64,000 nucleotides of DNA from Vibrio chagasii (GCF_024347355.1 NZ_AP025465.1:3348001-3412000), one strand, 5' to 3'. Positions 1 to 15,590 are shown, numbered from the stretch's first letter. Numbers and translations: made by a program. The notes: a model not told the origin generated them from the sequence alone.

Positions 1-1301
<1,301 letters not shown>

Positions 1302-1421
1302 TTAGCCATTATTTATTGGGATAAAAATGCTTGACGGATTGATGCTACAAGAGGGATCACGGTAAGAAATACAGTTGTGATCTGGTGATAGATCTCTAGA
1401 GGGATTCTAGTTAGATATCTA

Positions 1422-1508
1422 CTCTTGTTCCCTTCGCAGGTATTAGCCTGATCAGGTTCAACGGATCCCGAGTTAACGGTCTCAGCCATATGGCACTCCG
1501 ACAAGTAC
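1422..1508 (-). ncRNA. TPP riboswitch (THI box) controlling thiC
   Basis: Read on the minus strand, this has the conserved thi-box blocks in order: GGAGTGCC, GCTGAGA, then TTGAACCTGATCAGG, TAATACC and GCGAAGGGAA. These match the pyrimidine- and pyrophosphate-sensing arms of the TPP aptamer. It lies in the 5' leader of thiC with about 140 bases between it and the start codon. Binding of thiamin pyrophosphate should lower thiC expression; whether by terminator or ribosome-site masking is not obvious from the sequence. Confidence 0.95.
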
Positions 1509-1519
1509 GATCGAGTATA

Positions 1520-1548
1520 TAAAAACGGCTTGGAGAAACCAAGCCGAG
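1520..1548 (-). terminator. Intrinsic terminator of crcB
   Basis: Eight-base-pair stem CGGCTTGG/CCAAGCCG with a five-base loop (1526-1546), followed on the minus strand by TTTTTATA. It sits 25 bases past the crcB stop codon and just before the thiC leader, so it separates the two units. Confidence 0.85.
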
Positions 1549-1572
1549 TTGTTAACAAATCGTAAGAAAGTT

Positions 1573-1956
1573 TTAAGACTTTATCAAAAGTTGGAAGCCG
1601 ATCCATGCGGCTGAAATACTGAGTACTACATTAAGCAGAACATTAAGCCCCATCTTGAAAAATGCGCCTTGCTGCATAAGAAGCACGTTATCCATCGAAA
1701 AAGTGGAGAATGTAGTCAAGGCACCAAGGAAGCCCAAGCCAATAATCTGTCTCCAGGGTTCAGTTGCAACCATCTCATTTTCGAACGCGGCGATCAGTAA
1801 TCCCATAATCAAAGAGCCAATCACGTTAACAGTTAGCGTACCATAAGGAAAACCTCGTCCAAACATCACTACGCATAACTCGGAAATCAGATAACGTGAA
1901 CAAGCACCAAAAGCGCCACCAATAGCGATAAAACCAAGAATAGATAACTGACCCAT
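1573..1956 (-). CDS. crcB: Fluoride ion channel CrcB/Fluc
   Basis: Small inner-membrane channel that exports fluoride; the family works as antiparallel dimers. The 127 residues match the usual length and contain four hydrophobic segments. Family marks are visible: GGAFGACSRY (13-22), the pore asparagine in VNVIGS (around 44), and GALTTFSTFS (78-87), whose Phe-Ser-Thr-Phe segment lines the fluoride path and the central sodium site. Start ATG at 1956 follows GGGAGGA. It appears to be a single-gene unit ended by its own hairpin. I looked for a crcB-type fluoride riboswitch in the short upstream gap and did not recognise one. Confidence 0.95.
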   Translation of the reverse strand: MGQLSILGFIAIGGAFGACSRYLISELCVVMFGRGFPYGTLTVNVIGSLIMGLLIAAFENEMVATEPWRQIIGLGFLGALTTFSTFSMDNVLLMQQGAFFKMGLNVLLNVVLSISAAWIGFQLLIKS

Positions 1957-2056
1957 GAATCCTCCCTAACAATAATCCCTATATTCTAGCTTTAACGCCG
2001 ATAAAAGCGAGGGTGGAAACTAAGAATGTATGCGCAAATATTAAACGTTACAGGTG

Positions 2057-3439
2057 TCACTTAACTTCGATATAACCCATCAGTCCTGTTTTCATATGTT
2101 CAATCACATGACAGTGATACATCCAACGTCCGGGGTTATCTGCCACAAATGCTGCTTTAGCTCGACCGTTCTTTCCAAGTAACACAGTATCTGTGTGAAA
2201 AGGTTCTTCAATTTTTTTGCCATCTAACTCAAGTACCGTAAACGTATGACCATGAATATGGATTGGATGATGGTATTGAGTAACATTCTTAAGATCGAAT
2301 ATATAGGTTTTGCCTAACTCTAATGTAGCGAGTGGGTCCGGAATATTGTCTTTACTCATTCCTTCCCAGGCTCTTTTATTTGTCAGCCAAAACTTAGGCA
2401 TGGATTTCCCATCTTTAGAAACCGGCGACACCGCCCCTTCCCACTCAAACACAAAATCGATCTCTTCTGCATTCGCGAGATCTAACTTAGGTACTGGATT
2501 CAGAGGCAACAAAGGAAGTGCTTTGCCTTCTATGAGCGTGGAATCTACGACTTCAAATTCACACAAGGAAAAAGGAAAACGTCCCTTCATTTGCAGAACA
2601 TTCACTCGCTTGCCAGCCTTTGGAGCAATCAGTCCTATGTCAACTCGCATACCTGGACCGATTTTATGTTCAGTCAACCTATAAGGTGTTTTTATCGGGT
2701 TACCATCTATGGCAATAACCCATGCTTCTACACCTTCAACAGCGATAGGATAAGTGATTGTGTTATCGACATTAGCTATACGAAGCCTAGTCGTTGCATG
2801 TTGCTTTAGTTGATAAGTAGGCTCATGTACTCCATTAACACTGCTCCACTCCCCAGGAGTCCCCATACGAGCGCTAAGACGTGGGATCATTAAGTCCTTC
2901 CACTGTCCTTGTTTATCAAGGTGCCAGTGTTTAAGCATCAAAGCATGCTCTTCATCGAACTGAACTGGTGTGCTCTCTTCAACAACAATTAGACCGACTA
3001 AGCCCATACCAAGTTGTTTAACACTGTTCATGTGTGGGTGATACCAGAACGTGCCTGCATCTGGTGGCGTAAATTCATAGACGAACGTTTCACCGGGCAT
3101 AATTGGTGGCTGACTCAAGAAAGGCACTCCGTCCATTTCTATAGGGATTCTTAAACCATGCCAGTGAATTGTGGTTGGTTCTGATAATTTATTAGTGAAA
3201 TGAATCGTAACTTTGTCGCCCTGTCGACAACGAATTGTTGGCGCAGGGATCTGACCATTGAACCCCAAAACGTTAGTAGTAAATCCAGGTACAATTTCAG
3301 CAGTAGAAGGCTCAGCAGTTAAGTCGTAAACATACCCTCCCTTCTCATCAACCGACCTCTTCATAGAACAAGCAGGAAGGACTGTAAGTGCAGATATAGC
3401 GAGAGATGATTGAATAAATTTACGACGAGAGATGTCCAT
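2057..3439 (-). CDS. Tat-exported multicopper oxidase
   Basis: Cupredoxin-type oxidase that couples one-electron substrate oxidation (cuprous or ferrous ion, phenolics) to reduction of oxygen to water. At 460 residues it has the three-domain length of the CueO/CumA/laccase-like group. The N-terminus has a twin-arginine signal (SRRKFIQ, 4-10) and LPAC at 21-24, so it may be a Tat-exported lipoprotein. All four copper motifs are present: HWHG (92-95), WYHPH (132-136), HHPIHIHGH (about 391-399) and HCHVIEHMKTGLM (about 442-454), which ends in the type-1 methionine ligand. I see no Met-rich insert like that of CueO. A Fur-like box lies 45 bases upstream, pointing to iron rather than, or as well as, copper. 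Exact substrate unknown. Confidence 0.92.
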   Translation of the reverse strand: MDISRRKFIQSSLAISALTVLPACSMKRSVDEKGGYVYDLTAEPSTAEIVPGFTTNVLGFNGQIPAPTIRCRQGDKVTIHFTNKLSEPTTIHWHGLRIPIEMDGVPFLSQPPIMPGETFVYEFTPPDAGTFWYHPHMNSVKQLGMGLVGLIVVEESTPVQFDEEHALMLKHWHLDKQGQWKDLMIPRLSARMGTPGEWSSVNGVHEPTYQLKQHATTRLRIANVDNTITYPIAVEGVEAWVIAIDGNPIKTPYRLTEHKIGPGMRVDIGLIAPKAGKRVNVLQMKGRFPFSLCEFEVVDSTLIEGKALPLLPLNPVPKLDLANAEEIDFVFEWEGAVSPVSKDGKSMPKFWLTNKRAWEGMSKDNIPDPLATLELGKTYIFDLKNVTQYHHPIHIHGHTFTVLELDGKKIEEPFHTDTVLLGKNGRAKAAFVADNPGRWMYHCHVIEHMKTGLMGYIEVK

Positions 3440-3483
3440 ATTTGTAGCCTTTTAGTAATAACGACCAAAATGTAACAAAATAT

Positions 3484-3498
3484 TGAGAATAATTCTCA
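3484..3498 (-). promoter_or_regulatory. Candidate Fur box upstream of the multicopper oxidase
   Basis: TGAGAATAATTCTCA is a perfect 7-1-7 inverted repeat and differs from the Fur consensus TGATAATNATTATCA at one position per arm. It lies 45 bases upstream of the multicopper oxidase start, where a promoter is expected. The neighbouring 3499-3618 stretch holds no gene that I can see. Confidence 0.7.
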
Positions 3499-3618
3499 TA
3501 AAGAAATGAAGTTTGTGGCTTGGATATTAATAAACGAGGCTGAGATAAGTAAGCACTTACACTGTTTCATCAGAACTAGCGAAACGAGGGAATTGTTGAC
3601 TGGAATTTGGAGCGGTGA

Positions 3619-3653
3619 AAAGCAAAAAGGCTCTAGCATTTCTGCTAGAGCCT
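3619..3653 (-). terminator. rrn operon terminator
   Basis: Stem AGGCTCTAGCA/TGCTAGAGCCT (3628-3653) with a four-base loop, followed on the minus strand by TTTTTGCTTTT. It starts seven bases after the CCA end of tRNA-Trp and closes the ribosomal RNA operon. Confidence 0.92.
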
Positions 3654-3660
3654 ATTAATG

Positions 3661-3737
<77 letters not shown>

Positions 3738-3796
3738 AAAGCTTTTTGTACTTTAGATTCGAAAAAACCTCGCATTAAGCGAGGTCATCGAATAAG

Positions 3797-3873
3797 TGGC
3801 GGAGTGGACGGGACTCGAACCCGCGACCCCCGGCGTGACAGGCCGGTATTCTAACCAACTGAACTACCACTCC
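3797..3873 (-). tRNA. tRNA-Asp (anticodon GTC)
   Basis: 77-base cloverleaf with encoded CCA, acceptor stem GGAGTGG/CCACTCC, anticodon loop CTGTCAC (GTC) and T loop TTCGAGT. It lies between 5S rRNA and tRNA-Trp, the same distal Asp-Trp pair as in some E. coli rrn operons. Confidence 0.97.
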
Positions 3874-3918
3874 GCAGTGGACTACTTGTCGTCGCTGACA
3901 AGTCGTTCATAATTTAAA

Positions 3919-4036
3919 GCCTGGCGATGTCCTACTCTCACATGGGGAAGCCCCACACTACCATCGGCGCTATTGTGTTTCACTTCTGAGTTCGGCATGG
4001 AATCAGGTGGGTCCACAATGCTATGGTCGCCAAGCA
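3919..4036 (-). rRNA. rrf: 5S ribosomal RNA
   Basis: About 118 bases, starting TGCTTGGCGACCATAGC and ending GACATCGCCAGGC on the minus strand, with complementary ends and the conserved CCGAACTCAGAAGTGAAAC core. It lies about 100 bases after 23S rRNA in the same transcript. Ends are approximate to within a base or two. Confidence 0.97.
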
Positions 4037-4133
4037 AATTTTAAAATTCGGAAAGCTTATTAAAAGTGTTGTCTCATCAAACTCATTCAAGCGTTTGTAT
4101 CTTTGAGTCCATCAAAACCCCTTGGGTGTTGTA

Positions 4134-7023
<2,890 letters not shown>

Positions 7024-7210
7024 ATACAACCCGAAAGGGTCTTTATGTATGGTAAACAACCAAGGTTTTTGGTTGTAATAAGAAGGGTTAGTTCTTATTA
7101 CGTGTTTGCCGGACTCAATTGTGATTCAAACAAGTTTGAATCGAATACAAGACACTTGAATGTGTTTGTGTTGTGTTTATCCAAAAGATAAACATTGAGA
7201 ACTTTTAATT

Positions 7211-7239
7211 TGATTTAAATAACTACGTTATTTAAATCA
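7211..7239 (-). other. Perfect inverted repeat in the rrn spacer
   Basis: Thirteen-base arms TGATTTAAATAAC and GTTATTTAAATCA flank a three-base loop, between tRNA-Val and 23S. In RNA this is a long, purely A-T rich hairpin with no T tail. It may be an RNase processing signal in the spacer; no known function is assigned. The rest of 7024-7330 holds boxA and the 5' half of the 23S stalk, and no gene. Confidence 0.6.
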
Positions 7240-7254
7240 GTCAGCTTTCCAAAT

Positions 7255-7266
7255 TGTTAAAGAGCA
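7255..7266 (-). promoter_or_regulatory. boxA antitermination element of the 16S-23S spacer
   Basis: Minus-strand TGCTCTTTAACA is an exact match to the rrn boxA bound by NusB/NusE. Placed between tRNA-Val and 23S, as in other gammaproteobacterial rrn operons, it keeps the polymerase processive through 23S. Confidence 0.85.
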
Positions 7267-7330
7267 AGAGTTTCAAAGTGTTAAACTTTTAACCCATTTT
7301 TAAATACTCTCTTTCGAGAATGCTTAAAGA

Positions 7331-7406
7331 TGGTGGGCGATACCGGGCTCGAACCAGTGACCCCCTGCTTGTAAGGCAGGTGCTCTCCCAACTGAGCTAA
7401 TCGCCC
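7331..7406 (-). tRNA. tRNA-Val (anticodon TAC)
   Basis: 76-base cloverleaf with encoded CCA, acceptor stem GGGCGAT/ATCGCCC and anticodon loop CTTACAA. Fourth and last tRNA of the 16S-23S spacer. Confidence 0.97.
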
Positions 7407-7435
7407 ATAAAAGTTTTAATTCCTCATGGAAGGAA

Positions 7436-7511
7436 TGGTGGAGCTATGCGGGATCGAACCGCAGACCTCCTGCGTGCAAGGCAGGCGCTCTCCCAGCTGA
7501 GCTATAGCCCC
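7436..7511 (-). tRNA. tRNA-Ala (anticodon TGC)
   Basis: 76-base cloverleaf with encoded CCA, acceptor GGGGCTA/TAGCTCC (one G-T pair) and anticodon loop CTTGCAC. Third spacer tRNA of the rrn operon. Confidence 0.97.
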
Positions 7512-7536
7512 ATATTTTTATTTCCTTGGGAGGAAA

Positions 7537-7612
7537 TGGTGGGTCGTGCAGGATTCGAACCTGCGACCAATTGATTAAAAGTCAACTGCTCTACCAACTG
7601 AGCTAACGACCC
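7537..7612 (-). tRNA. tRNA-Lys (anticodon TTT)
   Basis: 76-base cloverleaf with encoded CCA, acceptor GGGTCGT/ACGACCC and anticodon loop CTTTTAA. Second spacer tRNA; only two bases separate its 5' end from the CCA of tRNA-Glu. Confidence 0.97.
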
Positions 7613-7614
7613 AA

Positions 7615-7690
7615 TGGTATCCCGTAGGGGAGTCGAACCCCTGTTACCGCCGTGAAAGGGCGGTGTCCTAGGCCTCTAGACGAACGGGAC
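7615..7690 (-). tRNA. tRNA-Glu (anticodon TTC)
   Basis: 76-base cloverleaf with encoded CCA, acceptor GTCCCGT/ACGGGAT and anticodon loop CTTTCAC. First spacer tRNA after 16S rRNA. Confidence 0.97.
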
Positions 7691-7779
7691 ACTGGATTGA
7701 AGAACTTGGGAGTTCTTCGTCTCTTTTACTTTCTAAACCTAATCAATCTGTGTGGACACTTATCGTGAATATCTTCGTA

Positions 7780-9334
<1,555 letters not shown>

Positions 9335-9560
9335 AAAGTTTTGATTACCTAAATTAATAGGTGTGACTCAACGAATACTGACTTCAAAACTACAAAAAGT
9401 AATTCTAAAGCTATTACCATTCCAACAGAATGATAATGAATTGACTGTGCCGATAATAAATTATCGATTGGTCACTCAGTTCATTGAAATCAAGTTGAAA
9501 CCGAAGTTTCATTTTTTGATATTCATCAACGAGTGCCCACACAGATTGATAGGTTTAAAT

Positions 9561-9572
9561 TGTTAAAGAGCT
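9561..9572 (-). promoter_or_regulatory. boxA of the rrn leader
   Basis: Minus-strand AGCTCTTTAACA, one base from the boxA consensus, between promoter P2 and the 16S 5' end. It recruits the Nus antitermination complex in rrn leaders. Confidence 0.8.
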
Positions 9573-9606
9573 TTTCCTTTTTGAGCTTCGCTCAAATCGG
9601 ACGGCC

Positions 9607-9634
9607 ATTTTAGCGATTTAAGTTTTAGTGTCAA
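9607..9634 (-). promoter_or_regulatory. rrn promoter P2
   Basis: Minus-strand TTGACA, 16 bases, TAAAAT, about 270 bases upstream of 16S. The proximal of two tandem promoters. The 9335-9882 stretch holds only rrn leader, these promoters and the yrdA leader. Confidence 0.75.
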
Positions 9635-9734
9635 CCACTATTTTCAAAACTTTTTTCAAGCGCTTAGCTTGGCTAATTTGGCTTACTGATTCGTTTTGGT
9701 TTCCTAAGAAGCCATCCCGTGTCAGCGAGGTGGC

Positions 9735-9762
9735 ATTATAGAGATTTCGATCACACTGGCAA
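9735..9762 (-). promoter_or_regulatory. rrn promoter P1
   Basis: Minus-strand TTGCCA, 16 bases, TATAAT, followed by the GC-rich stretch GCCACCTCGC. A 16-base spacer with a G+C-rich discriminator is typical of growth-rate and ppGpp controlled rrn P1 promoters. Confidence 0.8.
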
Positions 9763-9882
9763 GCCCTTTTTTAAGTTTTTCTTACTTTTTTGATTGTTCG
9801 AGTATTTTTTGTTCAAAACACGCCATTTTCACTAGTATTCTCCATAATTAAAGGCTTATGGTGCCTATATAAAGGAGGATTT

Positions 9883-10428
9883 ATGAGTTCAATACGTAGT
9901 TACAAAGGTATATCACCTCAGATCGGACAAGGTGTCTATATAGATACAAGCTCAGTACTTGTTGGTGATATCAAAATTGGTGATGACTCTAGTGTATGGC
10001 CTTTAGTCGCCGCTCGAGGAGATGTGAATCATATCCATATTGGCGATAGAACTAATATCCAGGACGGTAGTGTTCTCCATGTTACCCATAAGAATGCTGA
10101 GAACCCTGAAGGTTATCCTCTATTAATCGGCAATGATGTCACTATCGGCCATAAAGTGATGCTACATGGTTGCACGATTAAAGATCGTGTGCTCGTGGGT
10201 ATGGGCGCTATCGTATTAGATGGTGTGGTCGTCGAACAAGACGTGATGATTGGTGCAGGAAGTTTGGTTCCACCTAACAAGGTGCTTGAAAGTGGCTATC
10301 TATATGTAGGAAGCCCAGTTAAACAAGCACGCCCACTGCATGATAAGGAACGTGCTTTCTTACAAAAGTCGGCTGACAACTATGTTCAGAATAAAAACGA
10401 CTATCTAGACTCTGTGCTTCCCGTTTAA
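9883..10428 (+). CDS. yrdA: Gamma-class carbonic anhydrase-like hexapeptide protein YrdA
   Basis: Left-handed beta-helix protein of the gamma carbonic anhydrase/YrdA family, usually a trimer with metal-binding histidines; physiological reaction is uncertain. Start ATG at 9883 (MSSIRSYKGI) follows AAAGGAGGATTT, giving 181 residues; an upstream ATG at 9790 has no ribosome site and adds a non-conserved tail. Repeats of the hexapeptide type (GDIKIGDDSSVW, IGDRTNIQDGSVLH, IGNDVTIGHKVMLHG) run through the middle, and the metal-binding histidines (VLHVTH, IGHKVMLHG) are present. Divergent from the rrn operon; its stop overlaps that of the convergent DUF1488 gene by four bases. In E. coli the same genes (yrdA, yrdB, aroE, tsaC) cluster. 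Confidence 0.93.
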   Translation: MSSIRSYKGISPQIGQGVYIDTSSVLVGDIKIGDDSSVWPLVAARGDVNHIHIGDRTNIQDGSVLHVTHKNAENPEGYPLLIGNDVTIGHKVMLHGCTIKDRVLVGMGAIVLDGVVVEQDVMIGAGSLVPPNKVLESGYLYVGSPVKQARPLHDKERAFLQKSADNYVQNKNDYLDSVLPV

Positions 10429-10694
10429 AGCGCTTTAATCTGAATTCGATTAGAGGAGTCATACTCCTCTTCTTCTATTAACTCTTCCGCTAACTCTTCA
10501 ATATCAAAACGAAGCTCTGCAAAGATAGCCAAAGCTTGTTCGCCGCCTTCGATTTCTTTGTCTGATAATCGTGACAACTCTTCAATCGACACTTCACACT
10601 CAATCAGTGCGCCTGACTGCTGAGCTGGGAAGATAATAGATTGACACTCTTCATCCCAATCTTGGATATCTGGGAATAGGATTGATTGATTCAT
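10425..10694 (-). CDS. DUF1488 family protein (YrdB-like)
   Basis: Small acidic protein of 89 residues with no assigned reaction, related to E. coli YrdB (DUF1488). The N-terminal half (FPDIQDWDEECQSIIFPA) fits a compact beta-rich fold; the C-terminal third is a run of acidic residues around LAEELIEEEEYD. It lies 17 bases after aroE on the same strand, so it is probably co-transcribed with it, as in E. coli. No signal peptide or membrane segment. Function inferred from context only. Confidence 0.85.
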   Translation of the reverse strand: MNQSILFPDIQDWDEECQSIIFPAQQSGALIECEVSIEELSRLSDKEIEGGEQALAIFAELRFDIEELAEELIEEEEYDSSNRIQIKAL

Positions 10695-10711
10695 TTTTTC
10701 TGAATACCTTG

Positions 10712-11542
10712 TTATATCTCTAGGTTCTTACGTAATTCTCTTAAAATCTGTTTTGTGCCCGGGCGAAGACCACGCCACAACATGAAACTCTCAGCCGCTT
10801 GCCCTACTAACATCCCCAAGCCGTCATAAGCAGCATGAACACCATTATCTAATGCCCATTGGTTGAATACCGTATTGCCCGAACCATAAACCATATCGTA
10901 GACGACACTATTATCGTTGAAGATAGCTGGAGAAACTTCTGGTAGTTGACCACTTAGACCTGATGACGTGGAGTTAATAATGACATCAAAGCCTTCGTTC
11001 ACATCACTTAGCCCCGTCCCTTTTATGTTTCCATGCGAAGCAAACATTTCAGCTAACAATTCAGCCTTTGAACTGGTGCGGTTAGCCACCACTAATTGCT
11101 GTGGCTTTTGATCAAGCAAAGGTTGAATCACTCCTCTTGCTGCGCCACCAGCACCCAGTAAGAGAACTCGAGCTCCCTCTAATACTACTTGGTGTTGAAG
11201 TAAATCTTGAACAAGCCCCTCACCATCAGTGTTATCACCAATGATTTCTCCGTCATCTAGCTTCTTCAATGTATTAACGGCACCAGCTAGTTGAGCTCTT
11301 TCAGTCAATCGATTAGCAAACTGATAAGCATCTTCTTTAAATGGTGCTGTGACGTTACACCCTCTTCCACCTTCACTAAAAAAGGCTTTAGCTGAGGTAA
11401 TGAACTGGCCATGTTCTGGCTGCAGTGCTGTATAGGTAAGCTGCTGGTTAGTTTGGCGAGCAAATAACGTGTGGATGAATGGCGATTTGCTTTGCCCAAT
11501 AGGGTTACCGAAAACGGCATAACGATCTACTTGCTGTGTCAT
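10712..11542 (-). CDS. aroE: Shikimate dehydrogenase
   Basis: Cytosolic enzyme that reduces 3-dehydroshikimate to shikimate with NADPH in the chorismate pathway. Length of 276 residues fits AroE (E. coli 272). The substrate site NPIGQSKSP (13-21), the catalytic lysine in GCNVTAPFK (Lys69), NTDGEG near 104 and the Rossmann loop GAGGAARG near 130 are visible. The adenosine 2'-phosphate contact region ANRTSSKAE marks NADP preference. It starts after the hemF terminator and is followed closely by the DUF1488 gene. Confidence 0.98.
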   Translation of the reverse strand: MTQQVDRYAVFGNPIGQSKSPFIHTLFARQTNQQLTYTALQPEHGQFITSAKAFFSEGGRGCNVTAPFKEDAYQFANRLTERAQLAGAVNTLKKLDDGEIIGDNTDGEGLVQDLLQHQVVLEGARVLLLGAGGAARGVIQPLLDQKPQQLVVANRTSSKAELLAEMFASHGNIKGTGLSDVNEGFDVIINSTSSGLSGQLPEVSPAIFNDNSVVYDMVYGSGNTVFNQWALDNGVHAAYDGLGMLVGQAAESFMLWRGLRPGTKQILRELRKNLEI

Positions 11543-11559
11543 ATCCTTACCTAACAGAA

Positions 11560-11592
11560 ATAATAAAAAGGGTCATCTATATAGATGACCCT
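11560..11592 (-). terminator. Terminator of hemF
   Basis: Bases 11569-11592 are a perfect 24-base palindrome (AGGGTCATCTAT and its complement), followed on the minus strand by TTTTTATTATTT. It separates hemF from aroE, so the aroE pair probably has its own promoter or relies on read-through. Confidence 0.85.
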
Positions 11593-11619
11593 ATCACTAT
11601 CCCTATAAGGAAGGAAGAA

Positions 11620-13127
<1,508 letters not shown>

Positions 13128-13222
13128 TAAGTCAGTTATCGAACTCGCTAAGTGTACAAATTATCACTCACTGTTACTAAAGCTATTTGTTTATAAAATG
13201 TATCAATTGGCAATTTAGACTG

Positions 13223-13260
13223 ACGCAAACGTTTTCCTAAAGCAATTTTACCCGTATAAT
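13223..13260 (+). promoter_or_regulatory. PurR operator and promoter of purEK
   Basis: ACGCAAACGTTTTCCT at 13223-13238 matches the PurR operator consensus ANGCAANCGNTTNCNT at every defined position. A TATAAT -10 box follows at 13255-13260, so the operator covers the -35 region, as expected for purine repression of purEK. The purE start is 51 bases further on. Confidence 0.9.
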
Positions 13261-13310
13261 GCGCGCAAAATATCTAATCACTAATTAAATCGTACCTGAA
13301 GGAGTTTGAG

Positions 13311-13796
13311 ATGACTGTCGGTATTATCATGGGTTCTAAATCTGATTGGCCAACAATAAAGCTAGCTGCGGACATGTTGGATCAGTTTGGCGTAGCGTAC
13401 GAAACAAAAGTGGTTTCAGCTCACCGCACACCTCAGTTGCTTGCAGACTACGCAACCAGTGCAAAAGAGCGCGGTATTAAAGTCATTATTGCTGGTGCTG
13501 GCGGTGCTGCACACCTACCAGGCATGGCGGCTGCTTTCACAAGCGTACCTGTACTTGGTGTTCCGGTTCAGTCTAAAGCCCTGAAAGGTATGGACTCTCT
13601 GCTTTCTATCGTGCAAATGCCAAAAGGCATCGCAGTGGGTACTCTAGCTATCGGTGAAGCGGGAGCAGCGAACGCTGGCATCCTAGCTGCTCAAATCATT
13701 GGTACACACAATGAAGAAGTAATGGCGAAAGTAGAAGCGTTCCGCTCTGAGCAAACAGAAACGGTGCTTGCTAATCCAAACCCTGCAGAGGACTAA
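13311..13796 (+). CDS. purE: N5-carboxyaminoimidazole ribonucleotide mutase
   Basis: Class I PurE: moves the carboxylate of N5-CAIR to form CAIR in purine synthesis. The 161 residues contain the phosphate loop GSKSDW (8-13), SAHRTP (36-41) with the catalytic histidine, and [10 protein letters not shown] (about 62-71). Its presence beside purK shows the bacterial two-enzyme route. Start ATG at 13311 follows AAGGAG. It forms a two-gene operon with purK, five bases apart, under the PurR box. Confidence 0.98.
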   Translation: MTVGIIMGSKSDWPTIKLAADMLDQFGVAYETKVVSAHRTPQLLADYATSAKERGIKVIIAGAGGAAHLPGMAAAFTSVPVLGVPVQSKALKGMDSLLSIVQMPKGIAVGTLAIGEAGAANAGILAAQIIGTHNEEVMAKVEAFRSEQTETVLANPNPAED

Positions 13797-13801
13797 TTCC
13801 C

Positions 13802-14932
13802 ATGCATGTTCTTGTGTTAGGCGCGGGCCAACTTGCTCGCATGATGTCCCTAGCTGGGGCACCGCTGAATATTGAAATTTCTGCTTTTGATGTTGGCAGC
13901 AAAAGTATTGTTCATCCATTAACGCAAGCGATTCTAGGCAACGGCTTAGAAAATGCGATTGAGTGCGCGGACGTCATTACTGCTGAATTCGAACACATCC
14001 CTCATGATGTGCTTGAAATATGTGAGCGCAGCGGTAAGTTCTTACCGACCACACAAGCAATCAAAGCTGGCGGTGACCGTCGCCTTGAAAAAGCGCTGTT
14101 AGACGAAGCGAACGTAAAAAACGCCAAGTACTATGTGATTAATGCTCGTGAAGACTTTGACGCAGCAATTGCTCATGTTGGCCTACCTATGGTGTTGAAG
14201 AGCACACTTGGTGGCTACGATGGCAAAGGCCAATGGCGTTTAAAGACCTTAGACAACGTTGAAGCAACTTGGACAGAAATGGCCGAGTGCATTGCTGCAA
14301 CCGACAATCAAGCAATTGTGGCAGAAGAGTTTGTTCCGTTCGACCGTGAAGTATCACTGGTTGGCGCTCGTGGAACCAATGGAGAGGTTCAAGTTTACCC
14401 ATTGGCAGAAAACGTTCACACCGATGGCGTATTAAGCCTATCGACCGCAATTGATGATATTGAGCTGCAAGAACAAGCGAAAGCCATGTTTACCGCGGTT
14501 GCTGAGCGCTTAGATTATGTTGGCGTGCTAGCACTTGAGTTCTTTGACGTTCAAGGTTCACTGTTGGTTAACGAGATTGCACCACGAGTTCATAACTCTG
14601 GCCACTGGACACAACAAGGTGCTGAGACTTGTCAGTTTGAGAATCACCTTCGTGCGGTCTGTGGAATGCCACTAGGTAGCACCAAGCTGATTCGTCCAAC
14701 CGCAATGATCAACATCCTTGGTGAAGATACTCTACCTGACGCTATTTTGGCTCAAGGCGGTTGTCATGTTCATTGGTATGGTAAAGAGAAACGAGCAGGC
14801 CGTAAGATGGGTCACATTAACGTGAGCGCAGACTACAACGCCGAACTGCAAAGAACATTATGTTCTCTGGCAGATATCCTCGACAAAAAAGCTTATCCAG
14901 CTATTCATGAATTTGCTGAGCAAATGAAATAA
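13802..14932 (+). CDS. purK: N5-carboxyaminoimidazole ribonucleotide synthase
   Basis: ATP-grasp ligase that carboxylates AIR with bicarbonate to N5-CAIR, feeding PurE. Of 376 residues, the N-terminal GAGQLARMM (7-15) is the pre-ATP-grasp Rossmann loop, [14 protein letters not shown] near 137-150 the nucleotide-binding glycine loop, and [24 protein letters not shown] near 240-265 holds the magnesium ligands. Starts ATG at 13802, five bases after purE, and ends at a bidirectional terminator. Confidence 0.98.
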   Translation: MHVLVLGAGQLARMMSLAGAPLNIEISAFDVGSKSIVHPLTQAILGNGLENAIECADVITAEFEHIPHDVLEICERSGKFLPTTQAIKAGGDRRLEKALLDEANVKNAKYYVINAREDFDAAIAHVGLPMVLKSTLGGYDGKGQWRLKTLDNVEATWTEMAECIAATDNQAIVAEEFVPFDREVSLVGARGTNGEVQVYPLAENVHTDGVLSLSTAIDDIELQEQAKAMFTAVAERLDYVGVLALEFFDVQGSLLVNEIAPRVHNSGHWTQQGAETCQFENHLRAVCGMPLGSTKLIRPTAMINILGEDTLPDAILAQGGCHVHWYGKEKRAGRKMGHINVSADYNAELQRTLCSLADILDKKAYPAIHEFAEQMK

Positions 14933-14961
14933 GCCAACATGGCTTTGGTTGGTTTAGATAC

Positions 14962-14993
14962 AAAAAACGGCGCTCAGTGAGCGCCGTTTTTAT
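14962..14993. terminator. Bidirectional terminator between purK and the topoisomerase zinc-finger gene
   Basis: Stem AAAACGGCGCTCA/TGAGCGCCGTTTT with T tails on both strands. It can end purEK from the left and the convergent LysM-dprA-smg transcript from the right. Confidence 0.92.
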
Positions 14994-15008
14994 TTCTATA
15001 ACTTAAAG

Positions 15009-15578
15009 CTATTCAGATTGAATGTGATGACACTTGCGGTCCGCACATTGCTTTTTCATCCCTTGAGCTGTTTTCTTCTCAAGTAACAGCGGGAACTGAC
15101 ACGCTTCACAACGACCGATAATAGGCGGCTGGTTTACTGCAAACTTACACTTAGGGTAGTTATCACACGCGTAGAAAGTTTTGCCGTAGCGAGATTTACG
15201 CTCGACCAAATGGCCTTTGCCACATTCAGGACAGCCGACCAACGGCTGCTCTTCAGGTTGTTCTTTGGGCTGGTCTAAAGATTCGATGTGATTACACGCA
15301 GGGTAACTGCTACAACCAATAAACATGCCATAGCGACCTTGCCTCAACACCAGCTCGTTTTGGCATTTAGGGCACGGTACACCCAGCTCTTTCACTACAT
15401 GACCATCGTTTTGGTGCAAAGGCTTGATGTAGTCGCAACTTGGATATTGCTTACAGCCTAAAAACGGGCCGTGCTTACCATGGCGAAGCTGAAGCTCTCC
15501 GCCACACTGTGGACACGGTTCATGCTCTAGTGCATGTTCATGTGCTGAAAAAAGCTGATTATCAATCTTACTACTCAT
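15009..15578 (-). CDS. Topoisomerase I-type zinc-finger protein (YrdD-like)
   Basis: Made only of zinc ribbons like those at the C-terminus of bacterial DNA topoisomerase I, with no catalytic domain. Four units are visible in 189 residues, each a CPxC-type pair followed about 20 residues on by a second pair: around 22-48, 69-95, 115-142 and 155-183. The last is degenerate in spacing. Likely binds single-stranded DNA or RNA, but its job is unknown. It lies 12 bases after smg at the end of the LysM-dprA-smg group, which suggests a link to DNA handling. Confidence 0.88.
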   Translation of the reverse strand: MSSKIDNQLFSAHEHALEHEPCPQCGGELQLRHGKHGPFLGCKQYPSCDYIKPLHQNDGHVVKELGVPCPKCQNELVLRQGRYGMFIGCSSYPACNHIESLDQPKEQPEEQPLVGCPECGKGHLVERKSRYGKTFYACDNYPKCKFAVNQPPIIGRCEACQFPLLLEKKTAQGMKKQCADRKCHHIQSE

Positions 15579-15590
15579 GATAAGCCTGTA

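Noticed and set aside
1313..1606. 97-codon minus-strand frame
   Set aside because: Spans the TPP riboswitch and the crcB terminator and has no ribosome site.
1957..2056. Possible fluoride riboswitch upstream of crcB
   Set aside because: I looked for the GGNGATGG core and pseudoknot partners and did not find them.
9363..9566. 67-codon plus-strand frame
   Set aside because: Overlaps the rrn leader, processing stalk and boxA.
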